Made by a program: the position numbers and the translations under genes. From the NCBI GenBank assembly GCA_016463365.1, contig JAEMRJ010000046.1, positions 1 to 15,586 on the forward strand: a stretch of DNA of 15,586 nucleotides, in the 5' to 3' direction. This stretch comes from Thermoleophilaceae bacterium (lineage in GTDB: Bacteria; Actinomycetota; Thermoleophilia; Solirubrobacterales; JACPNS01). The notes under the pieces were generated by a model, which saw only the letters and a list, made by a program, of their open reading frames with translations, did no database searches and was not told the origin of the DNA. Positions 1 to 5,482 of this stretch are shown here, one piece after another. The stretch's first letter is position 1. Every line of letters begins with the position of its first letter.

Positions 1-28
1 ACCCCCCCCAGACCCCCGCTCAATGTAA

Positions 29-274
29 TCCGCGAGCCGACGGCCACGGACTGTCGGCGCGGCAGAGATCGTCCTGCTGATCCGCGCTGCCACCTCACTC
101 GGTTCAATCGTCACGCCCAGCATCTCAGTCGTTCGCCGCGCGCTCGAGCTATACGAAGATGGTCACGACTATGCCGATTCCTACCTGGTCGCCTGCGCTG
201 AAGCTTCCGGCGCGGCCGTGGCCTCCTTTGATCGCGGGATCGACAAGATCGGGACGGTCGAGCGGCTCGGCTGA
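29..274 (+). pseudogene. 3' remnant of a PIN-domain (VapC-like) ribonuclease toxin gene
   Basis: The frame ending in TGA at 272-274 reads as the C-terminal half of a PIN-domain protein: a segment AEIVLLIRAATSLG, then LELYEDGHDYADSYLVACA, then GAAVASFDRGIDKI. The Asp of YADSYL and the Asp of SFDRG match the later acidic positions of the PIN active site, known from VapC-type toxins to bind Mg2+ for RNA cleavage. Upstream the frame is closed by TAA at 26-28, and no ATG, GTG or TTG start lies between that stop and the conserved part. The usual N-terminal LDTN-type motif and the partner antitoxin are not in the window. I infer a decayed or frameshifted gene. A run of eight C at 2-9 and five C at 13-17 would also fit a sequencing or assembly error. 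Family assignment is fairly good; functional status is uncertain. Confidence 0.6.
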
Positions 275-343
275 AGATCCCCGCGCGTCCAGTCAAACGC
301 CCCAGGGGTAAGGACATCCGCCGCGCGAACCGAAACTGAATGA

Positions 344-1942
344 ATGCGCACCGTCAAGCTCGCTCTCATCCCCGCCGCCCTGCTGGTCGCCGCCGTCTTT
401 GCGCCGCAGGCCTCAGCCCTCACCCAGCCCAAACAGCTCCACAGCAAGAACGGAGTGCTGAAGGCCGACTTCACCGCCGCCCCCGGCAGCGCGATGATCA
501 ACGGCAAGCGCACCAAGGGCACCTTCACCTACAACGGTCAGTACATCGGCCCGACGCTCAACGTCAAGCCCGGCGACACGATCGACCTGCGCATCACCAA
601 CGAGCTCAGCGAAGAGACCAACATCCACTTCCACGGCCTGCACGTCTCGCCGGCCGGCATTTCAGACAACGTCCTGCGGCGTTTCATGCCGGGCAAGACC
701 TACCACGTGGTCGTCAAGATTCCGCACGACCACGCCAACGGCCTCTACTGGTACCACCCGCACCTTCACGGCCAGGTCAACGATCAGGTCTTCCGCGGCA
801 TGGCCGGAATGATCTCGATCAAGGGCGGGACCGAAGAGGTCAAATCGCTGCGCAAGTTCCGCGACCGGCAGATCGGGCTCAGCCTCGCGCAGTTCACGCC
901 TGACGGGTCCTCGCTGATCAACCCCAACGATCAGAACGATCCGACCGCGACCACGCTGGTCAACGGCAGGACCGACCAGCAGATCGACATGCGCCCGGGC
1001 GACGTCGAGCGCTGGCGGCTCGCCAACATGAGCAACGAGGGCTTCATCAAGGTGCAGCTCGAGGGCCACGAGATGTGGATCGTCGGCGAGGACGGAAACC
1101 CGACGCGCGTCGCGATCGAGTCAAAGACGATCGTGATCCCACCTGGCTCGCGCACCGAGGTGCTCGTGCGCGCGAAGAACAAGGGCAGGTTCAAGCTCAA
1201 GCAGCTCCCTTACAACGAGGGCTTCACCAGCTTCCCGGCGCAGGACCTGCTGACGCTGAAAGTCTCCGGCGACGAAGTCCCGGCCAAGCGCATCCCGCGC
1301 AGGCTCAACGACTTCAAGGATCTTTCGGACGCGAAGGTCGCAACCAGGCGCACCTGGCGCCTCTCCTTCGGCCCCGACAGCGCGCCGCAGTTTGAAGCGC
1401 TGATCAACGGCAAGCAGTTCAGCCCTGACCGCATCGACACCGTCGCAAAGCTCGGCGGGGTGGAGGAGTGGACCTTCATCAACGAGACCACCGAGATGCA
1501 CCCGCTGCACCTGCACACCAACGACTTCCAGGTCGTCGCCGTCAACGGCAAGCGCCGCAAGCCGCAGGCGCCGATCGACAACTACATCGTCCCGCCCAGC
1601 GGCAGCCTGACGATCCGCTTCAAGCCGATCACCTACACCGGCACCGCCGTCTTCCACTGCCACATCCTCTTCCACGAGGACAGCGGCATGATGGCGACGA
1701 TCAAGTTCGTGAAGGACAAGCCGTCGGCTTCTGTTGTGAGGACCGCGAACCAACCTTCCGTGCATGACGAGGCAGTCGCCGGACAGCGGGTGTTTGATGC
1801 GGGATCGGTTGAGCCGATCGGCGGACACGTGGGCGGGCACGGGCACAAAAAGCACGCCCATGCGGTCCCGATCGGCTACGGCCCGGGTGGCGATCCGGCC
1901 GCCGGCGGCGTCAATTCCTGGCTGTTCTGCAAGCTCGACTAA
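344..1942 (+). CDS. Secreted multicopper oxidase (laccase/CueO-like)
   Basis: 532 residues. Residues 1-25 form a Sec signal peptide (MRTVK, hydrophobic core, ASA cleavage site), so the enzyme acts outside the cytoplasmic membrane. All four copper-ligand blocks are present: HFHGLH at 95-100, WYHPHLHG at 136-143, HPLHLH at 386-391 and [13 protein letters not shown] at 438-450. The last holds the type 1 copper Cys439 bridging to the trinuclear centre through His438 and His440, with Met449 in the axial position. Family members couple one-electron oxidation of phenols or metal ions (Cu(I), Fe(II), Mn(II)) to four-electron reduction of O2; the substrate here cannot be read from sequence. An unusual tail after the last cupredoxin domain (about 460-532) is Gly/His-rich ([13 protein letters not shown] around 495-507) and could bind metal. 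The start at 344 is preceded by an out-of-frame ATG at 340 and has no clear Shine-Dalgarno site. The PhnA-like gene follows after 10 nt. Confidence 0.93.
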   Translation: MRTVKLALIPAALLVAAVFAPQASALTQPKQLHSKNGVLKADFTAAPGSAMINGKRTKGTFTYNGQYIGPTLNVKPGDTIDLRITNELSEETNIHFHGLHVSPAGISDNVLRRFMPGKTYHVVVKIPHDHANGLYWYHPHLHGQVNDQVFRGMAGMISIKGGTEEVKSLRKFRDRQIGLSLAQFTPDGSSLINPNDQNDPTATTLVNGRTDQQIDMRPGDVERWRLANMSNEGFIKVQLEGHEMWIVGEDGNPTRVAIESKTIVIPPGSRTEVLVRAKNKGRFKLKQLPYNEGFTSFPAQDLLTLKVSGDEVPAKRIPRRLNDFKDLSDAKVATRRTWRLSFGPDSAPQFEALINGKQFSPDRIDTVAKLGGVEEWTFINETTEMHPLHLHTNDFQVVAVNGKRRKPQAPIDNYIVPPSGSLTIRFKPITYTGTAVFHCHILFHEDSGMMATIKFVKDKPSASVVRTANQPSVHDEAVAGQRVFDAGSVEPIGGHVGGHGHKKHAHAVPIGYGPGGDPAAGGVNSWLFCKLD

Positions 1943-1952
1943 CTTCACCCGC

Positions 1953-2297
1953 GTGAACGAGACGCCACCGCCCTGCCCGGCCTGCGCCAGTGAGTACACC
2001 TACGAACTCAACGGCCAGCAGGTCTGCTCAATGTGCGCACACGAGTGGACGCCCGGCGCGACCGCCGCTGAAGACGCTGCGCCCGTGATCAAAGATTCAG
2101 CCGGCCAGGTGCTGGCCGACGGCGACACCGTTGTCGTAATCAAGGAGCTGAAGGTCAAAGGCGCCAGCTCGATCAAGCGCGGCACCAAGGTTCGCGGCAT
2201 CCGCCTGGTTGACGGCGTCGGCGATCACGACATCGACTGCAAGATCGACGGCTTCGGCCCGATGCAGCTGAAGTCGAGCGTCGTGAAGAAGGCCTAG
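1953..2297 (+). CDS. phnA: PhnA/YjdM-like zinc-ribbon protein
   Basis: 114 residues from GTG 1953. The N-terminus carries a four-cysteine zinc ribbon (Cys8-x2-Cys11 and Cys25-x2-Cys28, followed by HEW at 30-32). The C-terminal domain contains [23 protein letters not shown] and then VRGIRLV, which is the hallmark of the PhnA (YjdM) family. The E. coli member is about the same length. It was named for alkylphosphonate use, but it is not needed for C-P lyase and its role is unclear, so the name should not be read as phosphonate metabolism. The frame stays open upstream into the oxidase gene; GTG 1953 is chosen because homologues begin just before the first CPxC pair and because it lies 10 nt past the oxidase stop. 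The gene is probably cotranscribed with the oxidase. Its stop codon overlaps that of the convergent Rieske gene inside CTAG. Confidence 0.88.
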   Translation: MNETPPPCPACASEYTYELNGQQVCSMCAHEWTPGATAAEDAAPVIKDSAGQVLADGDTVVVIKELKVKGASSIKRGTKVRGIRLVDGVGDHDIDCKIDGFGPMQLKSSVVKKA

Positions 2298-2659
2298 CTG
2301 AGCCAGATCGCTCCGTCGCGAATCTCTACTGGATAGACCTTCAACGCGCGCGCGCCGAGCGTCGCCTTGACCGGCCCGGCGATCACTTTGAATCCGCCCT
2401 GCGGACCCCGCGTCATCTTGCCGGTCTTCACGTCATAGAGCGCGCTGTGGGACGGGCAGCGCAGCTGGCCGTCCTCGAGGTCACCCTTGCCCAGCGATGC
2501 AAAAAGATGCCGACACGAGTTGGACACCGCGAACGGCTCGTCGCCGTTGATTCCGACCGCGAGGGTTCCGTGCGGGGTGTCATCGACCACAGCGACCTGT
2601 GAGTCGCCGAGCGCTTCGAGCGTGATCAACTGAACTGCCACTTCCGATGATGATTCCAT
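2294..2659 (-). CDS. Small Rieske [2Fe-2S] ferredoxin-like protein
   Basis: 121 residues, essentially one Rieske domain. The two cluster-binding loops are Cys49-x-His51 (in [11 protein letters not shown]) and Cys68-x2-His71 (in [10 protein letters not shown]), 16 residues apart, as in Rieske ferredoxins of dioxygenase and nitrite-reductase (NirD) type. No signal peptide or membrane segment is seen, so it is probably a soluble cytoplasmic electron carrier. The C-terminal part ([12 protein letters not shown], then [14 protein letters not shown]) is typical of these ferredoxins, where the last strand displays the DG-I-x-L pattern. It lies 22 nt downstream of the GH88 gene on the same strand and could share its transcript. 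No oxygenase or reductase partner is encoded nearby, so its electron donor and acceptor are unknown. No clear Shine-Dalgarno site precedes the ATG. Confidence 0.88.
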   Translation of the reverse strand: MESSSEVAVQLITLEALGDSQVAVVDDTPHGTLAVGINGDEPFAVSNSCRHLFASLGKGDLEDGQLRCPSHSALYDVKTGKMTRGPQGGFKVIAGPVKATLGARALKVYPVEIRDGAIWLS

Positions 2660-2681
2660 CGGACGAGTATTTCAGAACTCG

Positions 2682-3938
2682 CTACTTCTGGGGCGCGCGC
2701 GAGAGCTTGATTGCTTCGAGCGCGTAGTTGAGGCCCAGCACCAGCTCGGCGTCGTCATCCCAGGAGTCCTTGCCGCCAAGCCTGTAGACCTGACTGCCGA
2801 GGTAGCCGACAGGCGCGGTCGTGCGGATCCTTGCGAGCGAACCCTTGAGGATCTTGCGGGCCAGTGCGCTCCAGCGCTTTGCGTCGACGCAGCCTTCCCT
2901 GACGGCGGCGCAGGCGTTGGCCAGATGAAACAGCCCGGCTGCGGTGATCACTCCGGCCGAGACGTCGCGCGGAGCGCCGGCCGGCGCGTCGTAATCCCAG
3001 GGCGGCAATCCGTCGGTGGGCAGCTGCGCCGCCACGTAATTGGCGTTGCGCTCGGCAACTCGCAGGAGTGCCCGGCTGCGGAACTCTCTGCCGGCGTCGG
3101 CGAAGCCGTAGATGCTCCAGGCCTGACCGCGTGACCACGTCGAGCTGTCGCGCAGGCCCTGGTGGGTGTGCTTCTCGAGCTCAGGGGTCTTGGCCCGGCG
3201 CGGGTAGCTCGCCGACTGGTAGGTCGATCCGTCCTTGCGCACGAGGTTTGCGGCCACCCAGTTGGCGTGCTTGAAGGCAAGGTTTCGGTACTTCTTGTTG
3301 CCTGTGGTTTTCGTGGCCCAGTAGAGCAGCGGGAGGTTCATCATGGAATCGACGATCGTCTCGGCGCCGCCGTTCTTGCAGTCTGAACAGGTCTTGGCTC
3401 CCAGCGGGATGATGCCTTGACCCGTGGTGCGGGCGAGTTTCACCAGGGTGTAGGTCGCGAGCATTCCGCTGGCGCGGAGCTTCTTGCACTCGGGAATCGC
3501 GTTCGCGGAACTGCACATCCGGGTGTGGGCTGCGACCGAGCTCTCGCCGTACATGAAGCCCAGGTCATGCAGCTGCGTCTGCTCAAAGCCGTAGTGATCG
3601 ACCGTCGCTTCCAGCGCCGCATCGAGTGACGCGTCGCTGCGGTTGAGATCCGCAACGCGCCAGAGCGTGCCTGCCCAGAAGCCAGAGGTCCAACCCTCGG
3701 CGAACCGCAACTGACCGTCGAGACCGGTCCCGATCGGGTACCTGCCAGCAGGCGTCTGGAGCCCGATCTGCTGGACGCGCTTCTTCAGCAGCGAGGCCTC
3801 GCTGCTGAATGCGTTCGGACCGGAAGTGGCTGCCGATGCCGCTCGGGCGTGCAGCAGCATCCCGGCCAGAAGCAGGGCGAAGATGATCGCCGTCGAGGCG
3901 GCGATCCGAAGTGTGAGTGGGGGGCGGGTTGCTGACAT
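2682..3938 (-). CDS. Exported glycoside hydrolase family 88 protein (unsaturated glucuronyl hydrolase-like)
   Basis: 418 residues from ATG 3938. Residues 12-38 form a signal peptide or membrane anchor ending in ARAASAA. The (alpha/alpha)6-barrel signatures follow in order: WTSGFWAGTLW at 83-93, HDLGFMYGES at 124-133 with Asp125, DSMMNLPLLYW at 197-207 with Asp197, WSRGQAW at 268-274, PPWDYDAP at 312-319 and DVSAGVITA at 325-333. Asp125 and Asp197 correspond to the two catalytic aspartates of Bacillus unsaturated glucuronyl hydrolase. Family members remove the terminal 4,5-unsaturated uronic acid from oligosaccharides made by polysaccharide lyases, by hydrating the double bond. Six cysteines fall in three close pairs (142/151, 184/187, 343/350), plausible disulfides for an exported enzyme; two pairs sit between the catalytic aspartates. 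The frame stays open to 4223, but that extension overlaps the peroxiredoxin gene and its promoter region, and the signal peptide begins at 3938. Substrate is not certain. Confidence 0.88.
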   Translation of the reverse strand: MSATRPPLTLRIAASTAIIFALLLAGMLLHARAASAATSGPNAFSSEASLLKKRVQQIGLQTPAGRYPIGTGLDGQLRFAEGWTSGFWAGTLWRVADLNRSDASLDAALEATVDHYGFEQTQLHDLGFMYGESSVAAHTRMCSSANAIPECKKLRASGMLATYTLVKLARTTGQGIIPLGAKTCSDCKNGGAETIVDSMMNLPLLYWATKTTGNKKYRNLAFKHANWVAANLVRKDGSTYQSASYPRRAKTPELEKHTHQGLRDSSTWSRGQAWSIYGFADAGREFRSRALLRVAERNANYVAAQLPTDGLPPWDYDAPAGAPRDVSAGVITAAGLFHLANACAAVREGCVDAKRWSALARKILKGSLARIRTTAPVGYLGSQVYRLGGKDSWDDDAELVLGLNYALEAIKLSRAPQK

Positions 3939-3994
3939 CTGCCTGCAGTCTGGCTGCCTGCCATCTAGAAAACGGCAACGCGGATGAAGTTGCG

Positions 3995-4022
3995 ATTCTA
4001 CGTGCGAGGCGCAACCCGACAA
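3995..4022 (-). promoter_or_regulatory. Candidate promoter for the GH88-Rieske unit
   Basis: Read on the minus strand, TTGTCG (4022-4017) and TAGAAT (4000-3995) are separated by 16 nt. Each matches the sigma-70 type consensus closely enough (4/6 and 5/6). Transcription would begin near 3988, leaving a leader of about 50 nt before the ATG at 3938. The position, in the 148-nt gap between two divergent genes, fits. This is based on pattern only. Confidence 0.35.
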
Positions 4023-4086
4023 ATCGGATCGGCAATAGGGGTATTCTGGAAGTGAGTTCAAACATCCGCCCCAGGAGAGCACCACA

Positions 4087-4761
4087 ATGGCATTGACAAT
4101 CGGATCTGAAGCACCAGATTTCACAGCAGAGACAACCCAGGGCACGATCAACTTCCATGAGTGGATCGGCGACGGTTGGGCCGTGTTGTTCTCGCACCCG
4201 CGCAACTTCACGCCGGTCTGCACAACAGAGCTCGGCTACCTCGCCAGCATCGAGCCCGAATTCGCCGCCCGCGGCGTCAAGGTGATCGGCATTTCGACCG
4301 ACCCGCTCGAGAGCCACGAGAAGTGGGTCGACGACATCGAAGAGACCCAGGGCACGCGCCCCAACTACCCGATCATCGCCGACGACAGCCACCAGGTTGC
4401 CAACGCATACGGCATGCTCGAACTGCTCGAAGACGACGCCGAGTCGACCGACCGCACCCCGGCCCAGAACCAGGCGCTGCGAAACGTCTTCGTGGTCGGA
4501 CCGGACAAGAAGATCAAGCTGATCCTCATCTACCCGATGACGACCGGCCGCAACTTCGACGAGATCCTCCGCGTGATCGACTCGCTTCAGCTGACCGCCG
4601 CCGAAGCCGTGGCCACGCCTGCGCAATGGAACAAGGGCGACGACGTGATCATCGCCGGCTCGGTCTCCGATGAGGCCGCAAAAGAGAAATACCCGGACGG
4701 CTGGGACGCCCCCAAGCCCTACATCCGCATCGTGCCCGACCCCTCCAAGCAACCGGCATAG
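4087..4761 (+). CDS. 1-Cys peroxiredoxin (Prx6/AhpC-TSA family)
   Basis: 224 residues. The peroxidatic motif is HPRNFTPVCTTELG at 37-50, with Thr42, Pro43 and catalytic Cys45; Arg132 (in LRNVFVVGP) completes the active site. There is no resolving cysteine further on. The C-terminal 1-cysPrx domain (about 150-224, with YPMTTGRNFDEILRVIDSLQLT near its start) places the protein in the Prx6 group, which reduces H2O2 and organic hydroperoxides using external thiols. No signal peptide, so cytoplasmic. The start is well supported by AGGAG at 4073-4077, nine nucleotides before the ATG. The gene is divergent from GH88 and monocistronic in appearance, ending 25 nt before a strong hairpin. A TATTCT at 4042-4047 could be its -10 element, but I see no convincing -35 partner. 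Its first codons are less GC-rich than the rest, as often seen near starts of well-expressed genes. Confidence 0.95.
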   Translation: MALTIGSEAPDFTAETTQGTINFHEWIGDGWAVLFSHPRNFTPVCTTELGYLASIEPEFAARGVKVIGISTDPLESHEKWVDDIEETQGTRPNYPIIADDSHQVANAYGMLELLEDDAESTDRTPAQNQALRNVFVVGPDKKIKLILIYPMTTGRNFDEILRVIDSLQLTAAEAVATPAQWNKGDDVIIAGSVSDEAAKEKYPDGWDAPKPYIRIVPDPSKQPA

Positions 4762-4786
4762 GCCGCAGGCCAAACCCGCGCCCCGA

Positions 4787-4823
4787 GGAACGCCGCGCCG
4801 CAATAAGCGCCGCGCGGCGTTCC
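4787..4823 (+). terminator. GC hairpin, probable terminator of the peroxiredoxin gene
   Basis: A perfect 12-bp stem (GGAACGCCGCGC at 4787-4798 with GCGCGGCGTTCC at 4812-4823) closes a 13-nt loop that contains a further short CGC/GCG pairing. It starts 25 nt past the peroxiredoxin stop. No T-run follows; the next bases are C-rich. Such T-less GC hairpins are common candidates for termination in high-GC actinobacteria, but a transcript-stabilising role is equally possible. Confidence 0.6.
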
Positions 4824-4866
4824 GCCCCCCACCGCCACCGCTCCTCCCTTCGCTGCACACCCTCTT

Positions 4867-4889
4867 GCTGCACACCTGTGGTGAGCAGC
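4867..4889. repeat. 23-bp palindrome, copy 1
   Basis: GCTGCACACC, spacer TGT, GGTGAGCAGC. The arms match as an inverted repeat at 9 of 10 positions. An isolated left arm, GCTGCACACC, also stands at 4852-4861, five nucleotides before this copy. The structure (10-bp arms, 3-nt variable centre) is shared by three more copies downstream and resembles a dimeric regulator's operator; alternatively it is a copy of a genome-wide palindromic repeat. Confidence 0.8.
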
Positions 4890-4930
4890 AGGAATCCGCG
4901 ACGAAAAATGGCTTAGGTATGCGACTCTCT

Positions 4931-4953
4931 GCTGCACACCACGGGTGAGCAGC
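4931..4953. repeat. 23-bp palindrome, copy 2
   Basis: GCTGCACACC, spacer ACG, GGTGAGCAGC. The arms are identical to copy 1, including the same single mismatch in the right arm; only the 3-nt centre differs. The centre is 64 bp from that of copy 1. Confidence 0.8.
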
Positions 4954-5012
4954 AGCCGACGCGGGACCGCTACATCCAGGCGCGAGTTCCCCAGTGCAAC
5001 AGCCCCCTGACG

Positions 5013-5035
5013 ATTGCACACCCGGGGTGTGCAGC
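5013..5035. repeat. 23-bp palindrome, copy 3
   Basis: ATTGCACACC, spacer CGG, GGTGTGCAGC. The left arm differs in its outer two bases; the right arm is the perfect complement of the copy 1 left arm. The centre is 82 bp from that of copy 2. Confidence 0.75.
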
Positions 5036-5077
5036 ACCACTTCGCTCAACCAAGCGGTTCTTCACCGCCAAAACTCC

Positions 5078-5100
5078 GCTGCGCACCAGAGGTGTGCAGC
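5078..5100. repeat. 23-bp palindrome, copy 4
   Basis: GCTGCGCACC, spacer AGA, GGTGTGCAGC. One base of the left arm (A to G) departs from the consensus. The centre is 65 bp from that of copy 3. Confidence 0.78.
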
Positions 5101-5127
5101 ATCGACGGCCTTCCAAAGCCGCAAACA

Positions 5128-5162
5128 CTCCATGCTCCCGTCTTGAAGACGAGAGCATGGAG
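5128..5162. other. Long near-perfect hairpin
   Basis: CTCCATGCTC at 5128-5137 pairs perfectly with GAGCATGGAG at 5153-5162. After one C/A mismatch, CGTCT at 5139-5143 pairs with AGACG at 5147-5151 around a TGA loop. The 15-bp stem is far stronger than chance would give, yet there is no T-run on either side, so a classic terminator is unlikely. It stands between the palindrome array and the candidate RNA promoter. Confidence 0.7.
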
Positions 5163-5168
5163 CAAGAG

Positions 5169-5184
5169 CCCCTTGAACAAGGGG
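5169..5184. other. Second small hairpin, CCCCTT / AAGGGG
   Basis: A perfect 6-bp stem (5169-5174 with 5179-5184) closes a GAAC tetraloop, six nucleotides after the previous hairpin. The pair may form one structural unit. Confidence 0.5.
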
Positions 5185-5211
5185 TGCGCCGACCGTGATC
5201 GCCGAACCGGC

Positions 5212-5238
5212 TTGATCCGCCTGCGGCCGTGGTTAAAT
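5212..5238 (+). promoter_or_regulatory. Candidate promoter of the structured RNA / gadB leader
   Basis: TTGATC at 5212-5217 and TTAAAT at 5233-5238 are separated by 15 nt; each matches the sigma-70 consensus at four of six positions. The spacing is short, but the -10 segment is an AT-rich island in very GC-rich surroundings. It would start transcription near 5245, just before the first helix of the RNA. Confidence 0.35.
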
Positions 5239-5241
5239 GCC

Positions 5242-5461
5242 ATCACCAGAGAGAGGAGGTGGTCCGACTGAATCAATTGTTTTGCGGGACGCTGGAGGTG
5301 CGGGAACTCTGAACGGTGGTGCGAGCCACTCAGAGGAATCCAAACCTTGCACCGGCGGGGGAAGCGGTCGGGTGTGTCCCACCGACCATGCTGCTGACTC
5401 TCGCTGCACGTCGCACAGGTAATTCGGAAGGGCCGTCCATACAGGGCGGCCCTTCTTTTTT
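5242..5461 (+). ncRNA. Candidate structured RNA or attenuator leader upstream of gadB (class not recognised)
   Basis: About 220 nt with several helices read directly from the sequence. (i) 5242-5247 with 5258-5263, 6 bp including one G-U. (ii) GGTGC 5297-5301 with GCACC 5349-5353, enclosing an internal loop. (iii) Inside it CTCTGA 5307-5312 with TCAGAG 5330-5335, then GTGG 5316-5319 with CCAC 5326-5329, closed through a U-G pair by a GCGA tetraloop of GNRA type (5321-5324). (iv) 5366-5374 with 5380-5387, 8 bp with one bulged G. (v) The terminator at 5428-5461. The tip of helix iii is complementary to two downstream stretches, CTCGC at 5400-5404 and TCGCAC at 5411-5416, which would allow a pseudoknot. 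The RNA ends 21 nt before the gadB start, so it may be a free-standing small RNA or a cis-acting leader. I see no match to RNase P, tmRNA, SRP, T-box or cobalamin motifs. Confidence 0.5.
5428..5461 (+). terminator. Intrinsic terminator directly upstream of gadB
   Basis: AAGGGCCG (5428-5435) pairs perfectly with CGGCCCTT (5447-5454) around an 11-nt loop. After one C, six T follow at 5456-5461. This is the only textbook Rho-independent terminator in the window. It ends 21 nt before the gadB ATG, so gadB must be read by readthrough (attenuation) or from a promoter overlapping the terminator. Confidence 0.85.
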
Positions 5462-5482
5462 GTGCGCCTGTAGAGTGCGGGC

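Larger units (their letters stand above)
4762..5482. other. Gene-free 721-nt intergenic region with repeats, hairpins and a candidate RNA
   Basis: No reading frame here has a start, ribosome site and plausible protein. Frames that stay open give low-complexity peptides generated by the repeats (for instance, CAAHPWCAA-like strings). In order the region holds: the peroxiredoxin hairpin (4787-4823), a half-site (4852-4861) and four full copies of a 23-bp palindrome (4867-5100), two neighbouring hairpins (5128-5162 and 5169-5184), a possible promoter (5212-5238), a strongly foldable segment (about 5242-5416) and an intrinsic terminator (5428-5461) just before gadB. Confidence 0.85.

Noticed and set aside
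1953..2297. Evidence for phosphonate degradation
   Set aside because: The PhnA name is historical; no C-P lyase or phosphonoacetate hydrolase gene lies nearby.
3939..4223. N-terminal extension of the GH88 protein to an ATG at 4223
   Set aside because: The extension would lie over the peroxiredoxin start and promoter region, and the signal peptide begins at the internal ATG 3938.
3583..5049. 488-codon open frame on the minus strand
   Set aside because: It is antisense to the peroxiredoxin gene and overlaps the GH88 5' end; its Cys-rich peptides come from the palindromes. No family resemblance.
4867..5100. CRISPR array
   Set aside because: Only four repeats, not identical, fully palindromic, with gaps of 41, 59 and 42 nt and no cas gene in the window.
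5242..5461. Cobalamin riboswitch, T-box, RNase P, SRP RNA or tmRNA
   Set aside because: GGGAA and GGTGG fragments recall cobalamin and T-box elements, but the other conserved boxes (CCCGC-ACTG, the T-box GGTGGNACC bulge, GAGGAAAGTCC, GGAAGGAAGCAG and the tmRNA ends) are missing.
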